64,000 nucleotides of DNA from Myxococcales bacterium 68-20 (GCA_001899635.1 MKVQ01000044.1:186001-250000); one strand, 5' to 3'; counted from the stretch's first letter, positions 42,767 to 51,503 are shown. Translations and numbers: made by a program. The notes: generated by a model from the letters alone, not told the origin.

Positions 42767-43120
42767 ATGAACATCGAGATCCGAGCGACGAACGTGGAGG
42801 TCACGGCGGCGCTCGAAGAGCACATCACGAGGAAGATCCGCGCGGCCATTGGGGCGCAGCGCGACCATCTCGACCGGGTGCTGGTGCGAATCTGCGATGT
42901 AAACGGCCCAAAGGGCGGCCGAGACATTCACTGTCACGTCGTCGCGCGCCTTCGCGGCCGGACGCTCGTCGTTCACGATCTCGCCGAAGACTCCTACGAG
43001 GCCGCGGCTCACGCGGCAGCGCGCCTGAGCGAGCTGATGGTCTCGGTGGTCGAGCGCCATCGCCCCTCACGGACGAGCATGCGGTACGTGACGTCGGTTA
43101 TTGGGCCGTCGGGGCGGTGA
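42767..43120 (+). CDS. hpf: Ribosome hibernation factor, short HPF/RaiA type
   Basis: A 117-residue protein of the HPF/YfiA/RaiA family ([59 protein letters not shown]). Such proteins sit in the decoding site of the 30S subunit and stop translation under stress. The Lys/Arg-rich second helix is only partly kept. The long-form C-terminal dimer domain is absent. Its 3' end overlaps the 3' end of the convergent SMR gene by 23 bases. Confidence 0.88.
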   Translation: MNIEIRATNVEVTAALEEHITRKIRAAIGAQRDHLDRVLVRICDVNGPKGGRDIHCHVVARLRGRTLVVHDLAEDSYEAAAHAAARLSELMVSVVERHRPSRTSMRYVTSVIGPSGR

Positions 43121-43424
43121 GCTTCAAGCCCAGGATCGCGACGACGAGGAGGCCGAGGAAGACGCCCCGCGCCAGCGTGAAGGGCTCGCGGAACAAGACG
43201 ACCCCCAGCACCGCGGCCCCCGACGCGCCGATACCGACCCAGACGGCGTAGGCCGTCCCGATCGGGATCGTCCGCGCTGCGCTCGCGAGCAGCCACATGC
43301 TCGCGATGATCGCGCCGATGGTGAGCACGCTCGGCACCGGCCGCGTGAACCCATGCGTGTACTTCAGGCCGATCGCCCAGCCGATTTCGAGCAATCCTGC
43401 AATCGCGAGCTTGAACCAAGGCAT
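43098..43424 (-). CDS. gdx: SMR-family guanidinium exporter (Gdx/SugE)
   Basis: A 108-residue, four-helix small multidrug resistance protein. The Gdx-type features are the Glu in helix 1 ([18 protein letters not shown]) and the phrase [19 protein letters not shown]. Members of this branch export guanidinium, as proven in E. coli Gdx, rather than quaternary drugs. The guanidine-III riboswitch at 43447-43488 lies in its 5' leader, which fits this substrate. GGAGG precedes the ATG by 6 bases. It overlaps the convergent hibernation-factor gene at the 3' end. Confidence 0.92.
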   Translation of the reverse strand: MPWFKLAIAGLLEIGWAIGLKYTHGFTRPVPSVLTIGAIIASMWLLASAARTIPIGTAYAVWVGIGASGAAVLGVVLFREPFTLARGVFLGLLVVAILGLKLTAPTAQ

Positions 43425-43446
43425 CAGGCACCTCCTTCGGGGCGGT

Positions 43447-43488
43447 GCGTCGTCTTGGCTTCACCGGGTACGGCGCGTCTCGTCCGGG
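43447..43488 (-). promoter_or_regulatory. Guanidine-III (ykkC-III) riboswitch
   Basis: On the minus strand the leader shows, in order, CCGGACGAG, GCGCCGUACCCGGU and CAAGACG, which are the conserved parts of the ykkC-III aptamer, in the same spacing. CCGG pairs with CCGG, and GCGCCGU can pair with ACGACGC except for one C-A mismatch, giving the known pseudoknot. It ends 22 bases before the gdx start, so ligand binding probably frees or exposes the RBS. Confidence 0.85.
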
Positions 43489-43525
43489 CTGCATCGAGCG
43501 AGAGCGCCCGGTGCGGCAAACCCTA

Positions 43526-43549
43526 CTCTAGGCCGGCTCCAGCCTAGAG
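43526..43549 (-). terminator. Hairpin after glmS
   Basis: CTCTAGGC and GCCTAGAG pair perfectly over 8 bases around an 8-base loop, 26 bases beyond the glmS stop and before the riboswitch leader. It separates glmS from the gdx transcript. Only a weak T-rich tail follows (TAGGGTTT). Confidence 0.65.
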
Positions 43550-43574
43550 CAAGGCACATCTCGCGGATGGACGC

Positions 43575-45473
43575 TCACTCAACCGTGACGGTCTTGGCGA
43601 GGTTGCGTGGCTGATCGACGTCCGTGCCCTTGAGATCGGCCATGTGGTACGCGAGCAGCTGAAGCGGCAGGACCGTGAGCAGCGGGAGCACCTCGTGCTC
43701 GGCCACGGGGATCATGACGACGTCCGGCGCCGCCGGGATTGCGTTGTAGCTGCCGGCGCGGCCCGAGGGAGGCGCGCCGACCATCTCGGGAATGCAGAGC
43801 TGCGGGACGTCGGTGTCGCCCACGGTGCAGACGGCGATGAGCTGCCCCTCGCGCGCCTTCACTTCCTGCATGTTCGAGACGGTCTTCTCGTAGTGGTTGT
43901 CCTTCGGGCACACGACGACGACGGGCATGTCCTCGTCGATGAGCGCGATCGGACCGTGCTTCATCTCGCCGGCGGCATAGCCCTCCGCGTGGATGTACGA
44001 GATCTCCTTCAGCTTGAGCGCGCCTTCGAGCGCGATCGGGAACTGCGTTCCGCGTCCGAGGAAGAGCATGTCGCGCGCGCGGAGGTGCTTCCTCGCGATG
44101 TGCTTGATGTGGTCCGCCTGCGCGAGGACCTCGCGCATCTGCGCGGGCACGTGCCAGAGCGCGTCGAGCACACGGCGCGCGCTCTCGATGGGGAGCGTCC
44201 CGCGGCGCCGGCCGAGGTAGACCGCGAGCATGAGGAGAGCGGCGAGCTGCGTCGTGAAGCACTTCGTCGACGCGACGCCGATCTCGGGGCCGGCATGCGT
44301 GTAGAGCGAGCCGTCCGATGCGCGCGGGATGGCGCTGTCGAGCACGTTGGCGACGGCGACGACGGTCGCGCCGGCCGCCCTCGCGGCCTTCACCGCCGCG
44401 AGCGTGTCGAGCGTCTCGCCGCTCTGGCTCACCGCGACGACGAGGTCGGTGGGGAGGAAGACCGGGTCGCGGTAACGCACCTCGCTCCCGATCTCGACCG
44501 TCGCCGGAACGCGCGCGAGCGACTCGACCCAGTAGCGGCCGGCCATCGCGGCGTGCGCGCTCGTCCCGCACGCGAGGAAGTAGACGCGCCCGACCTTCTT
44601 CGCGAGCTCCTCGGAGACGCCGATCTCGGCGGCGACCACGTCCGCGGCTTGGAGGTCGATGCGCCCGCGGAGCGTGTCCTCGATCGCGCGCGGCTGCTCG
44701 AAGATCTCCTTGAGCATGAAGTGCTTGTAGCCGCCCTTCTCTGCCTGCGTGGGCGACCAGTCGATGCGCTTCGGCGCGCGCGTCACGGGCGCGCCGTCGC
44801 TGATCGTCATCAGCTCGAGGCGGTCCTTCGTGATCACCGCCATCTCGCCGTCCTGGAGGAGGACGACATCGCGCGTATGCGCCAGGAGCGCGGGAATGTC
44901 GCTCGCGGCGAAGTTCTCACCCTCACCGATGCCGAGCACGAGCGGCGAGTCATGCTTCGCGACGACGATCTCGTTCGGGGCGTCTCCGTCGACGACCGCG
45001 ATCGCATAGGCGCCGCGCACACCGAGGAGCGCCTTGCGAACGGCCTCGCGGAGGTTCGCCCCGCCGCGCATCTGCTCGTCGACGAGGTGCGCGACGATCT
45101 CGGTGTCGGTGTCGCTCGCGAACCTCACGCCGCGCTGCTCGAGGGCGCGACGGAGCTCGACATGGTTCTCGATGATGCCGTTGTGCACGACCGCGACGCG
45201 TCCCGCGACGTGCGGATGCGCGTTTGCCTCGTTCGGACGTCCATGCGTTGCCCAGCGGGTGTGGCCGATGCCGGTCGTCCCGGCGAGCGGGTTCTTCTTC
45301 AACGCCGCATCGAGGTTCGACAGCTTGCCGACCGCGCGCACGATCTCGACGCCACGGCCGGTGTGGACCGCGAGGCCCGCGGAGTCATAGCCACGGTATT
45401 CGAGCCGGCGCAGGCCCTCGACGAGGATGGGGGCCGAGTCCTTGGAGCCAACGTAACCGACGATCCCGCACAT
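43575..45473 (-). CDS. glmS: Glutamine--fructose-6-phosphate aminotransferase
   Basis: A 632-residue enzyme making glucosamine 6-phosphate for peptidoglycan and lipopolysaccharide. Cys 2 (MCGIVGYVG) is the N-terminal nucleophile of the glutaminase domain (about 1-240, with GHTRWATHG). Two SIS domains follow (CGTSAHAAMAGRYWVESLARV, SQSGETLDTLAAVKAARAAG, EIGVASTKCFTTQLAAL), and the C terminus ends LAKTVTVE, as usual. Length and motifs are typical. No glmS ribozyme was recognised in the leader. Confidence 0.97.
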   Translation of the reverse strand: MCGIVGYVGSKDSAPILVEGLRRLEYRGYDSAGLAVHTGRGVEIVRAVGKLSNLDAALKKNPLAGTTGIGHTRWATHGRPNEANAHPHVAGRVAVVHNGIIENHVELRRALEQRGVRFASDTDTEIVAHLVDEQMRGGANLREAVRKALLGVRGAYAIAVVDGDAPNEIVVAKHDSPLVLGIGEGENFAASDIPALLAHTRDVVLLQDGEMAVITKDRLELMTISDGAPVTRAPKRIDWSPTQAEKGGYKHFMLKEIFEQPRAIEDTLRGRIDLQAADVVAAEIGVSEELAKKVGRVYFLACGTSAHAAMAGRYWVESLARVPATVEIGSEVRYRDPVFLPTDLVVAVSQSGETLDTLAAVKAARAAGATVVAVANVLDSAIPRASDGSLYTHAGPEIGVASTKCFTTQLAALLMLAVYLGRRRGTLPIESARRVLDALWHVPAQMREVLAQADHIKHIARKHLRARDMLFLGRGTQFPIALEGALKLKEISYIHAEGYAAGEMKHGPIALIDEDMPVVVVCPKDNHYEKTVSNMQEVKAREGQLIAVCTVGDTDVPQLCIPEMVGAPPSGRAGSYNAIPAAPDVVMIPVAEHEVLPLLTVLPLQLLAYHMADLKGTDVDQPRNLAKTVTVE

Positions 45474-45589
45474 GGCGCCAAGGCTACTCGCTTTGGGCGG
45501 GTCCTAACAGGCGTGCATCGGGCGGATCCGCACAAAAAACAGCCGTCGCGCTCGGCGCAGCGGCGCTTTCGCATCGCGAAGTCGCCCGA

Positions 45590-46483
45590 TCAGCGAGCGC
45601 GATTGTCGCGCGGCGGCGGCACGCCTGCGGAGGCGCACTCGAGCGGTGGCAGCTCGTTCGGGGCAAGGCCGTCCGCGACCAGCCGGGCATGGGCGAAGAC
45701 GAGGCGGTACGAGTCGATGCGGGCCATGACGGACGGACCGCGGGTCGTCTCGTCGTGGTCCATTGCCGAGAGGCTCACGACGCCGATGATCTCCCGCGAT
45801 CCCTTGGCAAACACGGGGCCGCCGGAGTCGCCCGGGCAGACGGACGCATCCATGTGGAGCGTCTCCCCGGAGAGGGCCCGCACCGGCCCGCCATCGCGGC
45901 CTTTGCGCCGGATGGCGTCGCCCGAGAGCGCGCACCGCCCGAAGCCGACCGGATGGGCCTCCTCACCGACGCGCGGCGGAGCTTCCAGCCGCGGCGTCAT
46001 CGTGGACAAACCGATGAGCTTGCGCTTGAGCACGAGCACCGCGATGTCGCCGGCGCCTCCGCCCTCACCGCACGGCGGCGCGACGATGTGCTGAACGCCG
46101 ACCTCTCCCCAGGCGAAGTAGTCTCCGCCGAGCTCGACACGGATCCCCCCGGCGTCGATCAGGTGCTTCGAGAACTCGCCGTGAGGTCCGCGCTCCACCA
46201 GGCAGTGATGCGCGGTCAGGATCAGATCGTCGTCGACGAGGGTGCCCGTGCAGGTCATCGTCGGACCGACCACCCGCACGATCGCGTCTTCCGGGACTGC
46301 GAGCGCGAACCGCGGCTCGAGCACGCGTAGATCGACGAGCTCCTCCTGCGATGAGGGGCGTACGGCGATCTTTGGCTTCGTCCCCTGGACCATCTGGCAG
46401 CCGGAGGCCGCCGTGATCGCGGTTGCGAGGACAAAGACCTTGGAAGCAACTTCGACCCAACGGCGCATGCGCGATCGGCTCAA
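45590..46483 (-). CDS. Trypsin-like serine protease, lipoprotein
   Basis: A 297-residue secreted protease. The start is a TTG at 46483 because AGGAGG lies 5 bases upstream; the ATG at 46468 is about 20 bases from that RBS. Lipobox AASGC (Cys 29). The catalytic triad is H93 (LTAHHC), D146 (GAGDIAVLVL) and S220 (CPGDSGGPV), so it should be active. It is the S1 family in general layout, with an N-terminal region of about 60 residues before the protease fold. Likely a cell-surface enzyme. A hairpin (46498-46517) directly precedes its RBS. Confidence 0.88.
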   Translation of the reverse strand: MSRSRMRRWVEVASKVFVLATAITAASGCQMVQGTKPKIAVRPSSQEELVDLRVLEPRFALAVPEDAIVRVVGPTMTCTGTLVDDDLILTAHHCLVERGPHGEFSKHLIDAGGIRVELGGDYFAWGEVGVQHIVAPPCGEGGGAGDIAVLVLKRKLIGLSTMTPRLEAPPRVGEEAHPVGFGRCALSGDAIRRKGRDGGPVRALSGETLHMDASVCPGDSGGPVFAKGSREIIGVVSLSAMDHDETTRGPSVMARIDSYRLVFAHARLVADGLAPNELPPLECASAGVPPPRDNRAR

Positions 46484-46497
46484 CGGTCCTCCTCGAG

Positions 46498-46517
46498 GCA
46501 CACGCGAGCGCGTGTGC
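46498..46517 (-). promoter_or_regulatory. Leader hairpin before the protease RBS
   Basis: GCACACGC, a four-base GAGC loop, and GCGTGTGC form a perfect 8-bp stem. On the transcript it ends a few bases before the AGGAGG of the TTG-started protease, a position that could affect translation. Confidence 0.5.
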
Positions 46518-46688
46518 CGAGATGAGCGGCTCCCCTTGGTGATACGTGGCGCCGCCACCGGTCGCCACCACCGCATGCTCGAGAGACGTGTTCGAGAATG
46601 CGATGCCAACACTGCGGGTGGTTGGGGCGTGAGCCCCAAGCTGGATGCAGAACGCAGCTATAGCGGTGCTCACTTGCATTGACCTCCG

Positions 46689-46723
46689 ATTCACGCCCGC
46701 CCGTTGGGCGAGCGGGCGTGAAT
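46689..46723 (-). terminator. Perfect 12-bp inverted repeat
   Basis: ATTCACGCCCGC and GCGGGCGTGAAT pair over 12 bases with an 11-base loop. It lies 110 bases beyond the stop of the minus-strand TPR gene and 205 bases before the protease start. It may be a terminator or a binding site. The remaining 46484-46833 stretch shows two other hairpin elements, listed separately, and no gene. Confidence 0.55.
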
Positions 46724-46765
46724 CTCCGGTCAAAGCGTGCTCGTGTGAGCGACCGCTTCGACCTC

Positions 46766-46792
46766 TCAGGATCGGCGCAACTGGGTTGCGCC
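46766..46792 (+). repeat. Dispersed palindrome, copy 3
   Basis: TCAGGATCGGCGCAA, a five-base loop CTGGG, then TTGCGCC. Same orientation and same flanking TCAGGA as the other two copies. It lies 42 bases after the stop of the TPR gene. Confidence 0.78.
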
Positions 46793-46833
46793 TCAATGTG
46801 TGCGGGACGAGCGCCGGTCGAGGGATGCGAGAC

Positions 46834-47370
46834 TCATTGAGCCGAGACGGACAGCGAGACCTGGCGAGTAGCGTTGTAATAGGCGAGGCTCGACGCTTCG
46901 GGCTGCGCGTTGGCATCCTCGACGCCGAGCTGGACGAGCTGTTCGATGATCTCCGCGCGGCGGGTCGCCGACGCGATGAGGTAGGTCGAGCATGCGGGGA
47001 CCTCGATCGAGGGGTCCGCACACGTTGCCAGCACCCGCTTCTCCGCCGCGAGCGCGTCCGCCGAGCGGCCCTGCTCGAGGAGTGCACGTGCGTAGAGGTG
47101 CTCCACGGTGGGCGCGCGGCGAACGGCCGTCGTCGCCCGCTCGATCGTGCCAATCGCCATGCCGGGCTGCTTGATGTCGAGGTAGGCCTGGGCGAGCTCG
47201 CGGACGGCCGCCGGGTCGTCGGGGGTGGCCGCGAGCCTGGTCTCGAGGGCGCCGACGCGTCCGGTCTGGCTCGCGTTGCCGACCACCGGCTTCTCCCGCT
47301 GGGTCGTGCCGCAGAACCAGATCGCTCCGATCGCCACCAGCACCGCGACGTTCCAGCCCTTTACGTCCAT
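46834..47370 (-). CDS. Membrane-anchored TPR protein
   Basis: A 178-residue protein with one N-terminal membrane segment (about 7-22, NVAVLVAIGAIWFCG). The rest is helical with TPR-like pairs (LAQAYLDIKQPGMAIGTIERA, YARALLEQGRSADALAAEKRVLAT), suggesting protein-protein contacts. Three Cys lie outside the helices. Two GGAACTT elements lie in its upstream region (see below). I do not recognise a specific family. Confidence 0.65.
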   Translation of the reverse strand: MDVKGWNVAVLVAIGAIWFCGTTQREKPVVGNASQTGRVGALETRLAATPDDPAAVRELAQAYLDIKQPGMAIGTIERATTAVRRAPTVEHLYARALLEQGRSADALAAEKRVLATCADPSIEVPACSTYLIASATRRAEIIEQLVQLGVEDANAQPEASSLAYYNATRQVSLSVSAQ

Positions 47371-47425
47371 TCGGTTTCGTCTGCCTCTCGTGGAAGGATG
47401 CTCGACGCGCCGACCGCGTCCAACC

Positions 47426-47507
47426 TTGGACGCACCGCGAACAAAAAAGTTCCAGCCCGACGAGGAGGGCGGGTCCAAACAAGACAGCTCTACGTTCGGA
47501 AAGTTCC
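47426..47507 (-). promoter_or_regulatory. Two candidate ECF-type promoters
   Basis: On the minus strand, GGAACTT with a 16-base spacer to TCTTG (47507-47480), and a second GGAACTT with a 16-base spacer to TCCAA (47453-47426). GGAACTT is the -35 element of RpoE-type sigma factors. Both point toward the TPR gene starting at 47370. The -10 parts are imperfect. Confidence 0.4.
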
Positions 47508-47654
47508 CGCTCTTTCACCGGTCATGCGTTTTGTCGCGCGTTCTTGTCGCGAAAGCGCCGCAGGACAGGCGGGGAGCACGAGGTTCGTCCGGCTCGGACA
47601 CCTCTGCCGGGCCGACCTTGGGAAAAAACTGCGCTGCGCTGTCGAACGGTCGAG

Positions 47655-48719
47655 TCAGCTCGACGCGAGGCGATCCAGGAACCAGTCGGCGACGGCCTTC
47701 GTTCCCTTCGCTCCACCTACATCGGGGGTGCAGTTGCCCGTGACGACGGCCTCGGCGCAGAGCCGCTCGATCCGCGCCTCCTCTTCCGGCCACCCGAGAT
47801 GGGCGAGCATCATCCCGACGGTGAGGAAGCTGGCGATCGGGTTCGCGAGGTCCTTGCCCACGAGCGGGGGGGCGGACCCGTGCACCGGCTCGAACATCGC
47901 GACGCGACTCGAGTCGGCGTAGTGCACGTTCGCGCTCGCGGCCATGCCGAGACCGCCCTGGAGGGCCGCCCCGAGGTCGGTCACGATGTCACCGAACAGG
48001 TTGTTCGTCACGATGACCTCGAACGGCCGTGGATCCTGGACCATGTAGAGACAGAGCGCGTCGACGTAGACGTGCTTCGCGTCGATCCCGGGGTACTCCT
48101 TCGCGACCTCGAAGAAGCAGCGGTACCAGAGCTCGTGCGCGTGCTTCATCGCGTTCGACTTGTCCGCCATGTGCACGGTCTTCTTCCCGTGCCGCTTTGC
48201 GTACTCGAAGCCTGCGCGAATGAGGCGCTCGACGCCCTTGCGCGTGTTGACGTCCTCGTTGATCGCGATCTCGTCGGGTGTGCCGCGCTTGAACTGGCCG
48301 CCGATGCCGACGTAGATGCCTTCGGTATTCTCGCGGAACACGACGATGTCGACGTCCTTCGCCGTGCGATCCTTCAGCGGTACGAGGCGATCCGCGAGCG
48401 CACGCACGGGGCGGACGTTCGCGTAGAGGTCGAGCCCGAACCGGAGGCCGAACAGGATGTCGCGTGCATACTCGAGGTTCGGGACACGAGGATCGCCCAG
48501 CGCACCCAGGAGCACGGCACTTGCTTCGTTCGCGATCCGCGCCTGCACGTCCTTCGGAAACGTCGTTCCGTCGCGGAGAAAGCGGTCCGCGCCGAGGTCG
48601 AGCTGCCACAGCTCGAGCGGTAGCTTCCGTGCGTCGCGGTAGTGCTCGAGCACCCGCGTCGCTTGAGCCATTACTTCGGGGCCAATCCCGTCGCCAGGGA
48701 GGATCGCGATGAGGGGCAT
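47655..48719 (-). CDS. Isopropylmalate/isocitrate dehydrogenase family enzyme (LeuB-like)
   Basis: A 354-residue NAD-dependent beta-decarboxylating dehydrogenase. MPLIAILPGDGIGPEV opens the fold; the substrate loop is RENTEGIYVGIGG, the metal/substrate helix VYVDALCLYMVQDP, and FEPVHGSAP with NPIASFLTVGMML close the active site. RENTEGIYVG is more like the tartrate/homoisocitrate/isocitrate subgroup than the RELTGGIYFG of common LeuB enzymes. No leuA, leuC or leuD is nearby. Leucine synthesis remains possible. It diverges from the START-like lipoprotein gene with 31 bases between starts. Confidence 0.88.
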   Translation of the reverse strand: MPLIAILPGDGIGPEVMAQATRVLEHYRDARKLPLELWQLDLGADRFLRDGTTFPKDVQARIANEASAVLLGALGDPRVPNLEYARDILFGLRFGLDLYANVRPVRALADRLVPLKDRTAKDVDIVVFRENTEGIYVGIGGQFKRGTPDEIAINEDVNTRKGVERLIRAGFEYAKRHGKKTVHMADKSNAMKHAHELWYRCFFEVAKEYPGIDAKHVYVDALCLYMVQDPRPFEVIVTNNLFGDIVTDLGAALQGGLGMAASANVHYADSSRVAMFEPVHGSAPPLVGKDLANPIASFLTVGMMLAHLGWPEEEARIERLCAEAVVTGNCTPDVGGAKGTKAVADWFLDRLASS

Positions 48720-48750
48720 CGGAAGGCAGCCTACGGTACCATGCTCGGCG

Positions 48751-49536
48751 ATGAACGGAACGGCCCGCCTGTCGCCCTTCGGTCATGGACTCACCATGCT
48801 CGTCGCGCTCGCCGCGCTCCTCGGCGCTGCGTCGTGCGGCGGTGGTGATGGAGTGCCTCCGAACACCCCGTCGCCGAAGTCCGCGGCCTCGGACACGCCA
48901 CCGCCCTCACAAGTCGCGGGCGATCCGAGCGCTGCGCCGTCGTCGACGCCCGTTCAGACAGCTGGGGAGGGCGCGTGGCCGTTCGTCACGGCGCTCAGCG
49001 CCCAGGATCGCGAGGCGCAGCTCGAACGGCTACGGAAGGACGCCGGGCCGATCAAGTCGAACTGGGTGCCGCCGGGGAAGTCCGATCGCTACGGCCACGC
49101 CGAGGGGCTGATCGACGCGCCCATCGATGCCGTGCGGGCGAAGCTCCTCGACTTCGGACGCTACAAGGACCTCGCCGGTCCGAAGTTCAAGAACGTGAAG
49201 GTCGTCGACAAGCAGGGCCAGAGCACCGACGTCTACTTCCAGCTCCCGATCATGAAGGGGCTCGTGACGATCTGGTACGTCACGCGCTTCCCGCCGCTGC
49301 GAGCGGCCGGCGGCGGCGACGTCGTCGAGGGCACGTTCGTGAAGGGCAACATCAAGAACATGCACATCGCCTTCACCGTGCGCCCCGGCACGGAGGAGAA
49401 GAACAGCGTCCTCGTCTGCGATCTCATCCTCAAGCCGAACGTGCCGGCGCCGCAGTCTGCGCTCGACGAAGAGCTGCGCGACGCATGTGGCGACGCGATC
49501 AACTCGCTTCGGAAGACGATCGCCGCGAGCCACTGA
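48751..49536 (+). CDS. START-like (SRPBCC) lipoprotein
   Basis: About 261 residues, signal peptide with lipobox AASC (near residue 29), a Pro/Ser/Ala linker to about residue 85, then a SRPBCC-type domain (AEGLIDAPIDAVRAKLLDFGRYKDL, YFQLPIMKGLVTIWYVTRF, NIKNMHIAFTVRPG). This fold binds hydrophobic molecules. The role is unknown; a lipid or pigment-binding envelope protein is an inference. An ATG at 48741 is out of frame. Confidence 0.7.
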   Translation: MNGTARLSPFGHGLTMLVALAALLGAASCGGGDGVPPNTPSPKSAASDTPPPSQVAGDPSAAPSSTPVQTAGEGAWPFVTALSAQDREAQLERLRKDAGPIKSNWVPPGKSDRYGHAEGLIDAPIDAVRAKLLDFGRYKDLAGPKFKNVKVVDKQGQSTDVYFQLPIMKGLVTIWYVTRFPPLRAAGGGDVVEGTFVKGNIKNMHIAFTVRPGTEEKNSVLVCDLILKPNVPAPQSALDEELRDACGDAINSLRKTIAASH

Positions 49537-49625
49537 CGTTCGGCGGCGCCTTCACGGCGTTCGCCGAGCATCGCACGCGAACGGGGCGTGATCTCACGAC
49601 CGCTCGCGTGGGCGTGTCCGAATGG

Positions 49626-50387
49626 TCAGCGCGCCCGCTTCTCGCGAGCGATCGCGCGGGCGACCTCGACGGCGCCGGGGACACGCGGCACGTCGAGGTG
49701 ACGGCCGTCGTAGTGACCGAACGGGTCGATCAGCGCGTGGCGGCAGCCCGCGGCGCGCGCGCCGAGGACGTCGGTGGCGAACACGTCGCCGAGATGGAGC
49801 GTGCGCTCGGGGCCGATCCCGAATCGATCGAAGGCGACGCCGAAGATGCGCGGATCAGGCTTCTCGACGCCGACCTTGCCGCTGTCGACGACGAGGTCGA
49901 AGTGCTCGATGACGCCGAGCTCGCGGAAGAGGCGATCGAGCATGCCCTCGGAGTTCGAGATGATCGCGACCTTCGGTCCGAGCGCCCGCATCGCGTCGAG
50001 CGCTTCGCCGAGGCCGTCGGGCACCTTGCACCAGAGGTTCTTCGCCTCGTGGCGCCGCCACGCGAGATCGAGGAACGCCGGCACCGCTTCCGCGCCGACG
50101 CCCGCGCGGAGCGCGATCGTGCCGACCATCTTGCCCCACGCGCTCGCGCCGGGGCGGTCGCGTTCCGTCCACGCGCAGTCGTGGAGCTCGCCCGACTCGG
50201 CGAGCCGCTTGGCCTCGCCCTCCGTGCGCACGAGGACGTCGGGCGAAACGACGACGCCCGTCGATTCGCGGACGAGGTCCGCGAGACGGGCGTGGTCGAG
50301 GAAGATGACTGTGTTGCCGGCGTCGAGGCAGAGAAGATCGACGCCGGCGACGAGGTCCACCGCGATGTCCGGTGCGACCATGCTCAC
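49626..50387 (-). CDS. HAD-superfamily hydrolase
   Basis: A 253-residue hydrolase of the HAD-IA type. LLCLDAGNTVIFLD carries the first motif, with the usual second Asp replaced by Asn-Thr (DAGNT in place of DxDxT), SNSEG is motif II, KVGVEKPDPRIF motif III and HLGDVFATDVLGARAAG motif IV. It may act on a small phosphate ester such as a sugar or nucleotide, or the changed motif I may alter activity. It starts 4 bases after the ald stop, so they probably share a transcript. A GTG at 50387 or an ATG at 50381 may start it. Confidence 0.85.
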   Translation of the reverse strand: MSMVAPDIAVDLVAGVDLLCLDAGNTVIFLDHARLADLVRESTGVVVSPDVLVRTEGEAKRLAESGELHDCAWTERDRPGASAWGKMVGTIALRAGVGAEAVPAFLDLAWRRHEAKNLWCKVPDGLGEALDAMRALGPKVAIISNSEGMLDRLFRELGVIEHFDLVVDSGKVGVEKPDPRIFGVAFDRFGIGPERTLHLGDVFATDVLGARAAGCRHALIDPFGHYDGRHLDVPRVPGAVEVARAIAREKRAR

Positions 50388-50390
50388 AGA

Positions 50391-51503
50391 TCAGCCGAGG
50401 AGCTTGGCCGCCGGCACGTACTCCATGTTGTGCGCCTGCGCGACGGCGTCGTAGACGACGTGGCCGCCGTAGGTGTTGAGGCCCTTCATCAGCGCGCGGT
50501 CGCCCTTGCAGGCGGCGACGACGCCGAGGTCGGCGAGCTTGATGGCATACGCCATCGTCGTGTTCGTGAGCGCCCACGTGCTCGTCTGCGGGACGGCGCC
50601 CGGCATGTTCGCGACGCAGTAGTGGACGACGCCGTTGACCTCGTAGGTCGGGTTGTCGTGCGTCGTCGGACGGCACGTCTCGATGCAGCCGCCCTGGTCG
50701 ACCGCGACGTCGACGACGACGCTGCCCGGCTCCATCTTGCCGAGGAGGTCCTCGGTCACGAGCTTCGGTGCGCGCGCACCGGCGACGAGAACGGCGCCGA
50801 CGACGAGGTCGGCGCGCATCACGGCCTGCTCGATGTTGACGGGGTTCGAGTAGAGCGTCTCGATGGCGCCGCCGAAGATGTCCTCGAGGTAGCCCATCGT
50901 CGAGGCCTGCACGTCGAGCACGGTCACGTGCGCGCCCATGCCGATCGCGATCGTCGCCGCGTTGCGGCCGACGACTCCGCCGCCGAGGATGACGACGCGG
51001 CCGCGGCGCGTGCCGGGCACGCCGCCGAGGAGCACGCCCTTGCCGCCGCGCGCCTTCTCGAGGCAGCTCGCGCCGACCTGGACGGCCATGCGACCCGCGA
51101 CTTCGCTCATCGGGCGGAGGAGCGGGAGCGAGCCGTCGTCGTTCTCGATCGTCTCGTACGCGACAGCGGCGACCTTCTTCTGGGCGAGCTGCTTCGTGAG
51201 CTCCGGCTCGGGAGCGAGGTGGAGGTACGTGTAGAGGATCTGGTTCTCACGGAAGAAGCCGTACTCCGCGGGGAGCGGCTCCTTGACCTTCACCACCATC
51301 TCGGCGCCCCACGCGTCAGCAGCGCTCGCGACGATCTGCGCGCCCGCCGCGACGTAGTCCGCGTCCTTGATGCCGGCGCCTTCACCAGCGCTCTTCTCGA
51401 CCAGGACCTTGTGACCGCGCGACGTCAGGCTGCGGACGCCAGCGGGGGTCATGCCGACGCGATACTCACGAGTCTTGATCTCTTTGGGCACTCCGATGAT
51501 CAC
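50391..51503 (-). CDS. ald: Alanine dehydrogenase
   Basis: A 370-residue enzyme converting L-alanine to pyruvate and ammonium with NAD, or the reverse. The N terminus [22 protein letters not shown] is diagnostic, [24 protein letters not shown] is the NAD-binding loop, and [13 protein letters not shown] is the family C-terminal phrase. The start is a GTG with AAAGGAG 8 bases upstream. Length is normal. It probably forms an operon with the HAD gene behind it. Confidence 0.96.
   Translation of the reverse strand: MIIGVPKEIKTREYRVGMTPAGVRSLTSRGHKVLVEKSAGEGAGIKDADYVAAGAQIVASAADAWGAEMVVKVKEPLPAEYGFFRENQILYTYLHLAPEPELTKQLAQKKVAAVAYETIENDDGSLPLLRPMSEVAGRMAVQVGASCLEKARGGKGVLLGGVPGTRRGRVVILGGGVVGRNAATIAIGMGAHVTVLDVQASTMGYLEDIFGGAIETLYSNPVNIEQAVMRADLVVGAVLVAGARAPKLVTEDLLGKMEPGSVVVDVAVDQGGCIETCRPTTHDNPTYEVNGVVHYCVANMPGAVPQTSTWALTNTTMAYAIKLADLGVVAACKGDRALMKGLNTYGGHVVYDAVAQAHNMEYVPAAKLLG

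Noticed and set aside
43644-46094. An 816-codon open frame opposite glmS
   Set aside because: glmS is complete and certain on the other strand; this frame has shadow composition.
47655-48719. Firm naming as leuB
   Set aside because: The substrate loop RENTEGIYVG is closer to tartrate/homoisocitrate-type enzymes, and no leu genes are adjacent, so no symbol is given.
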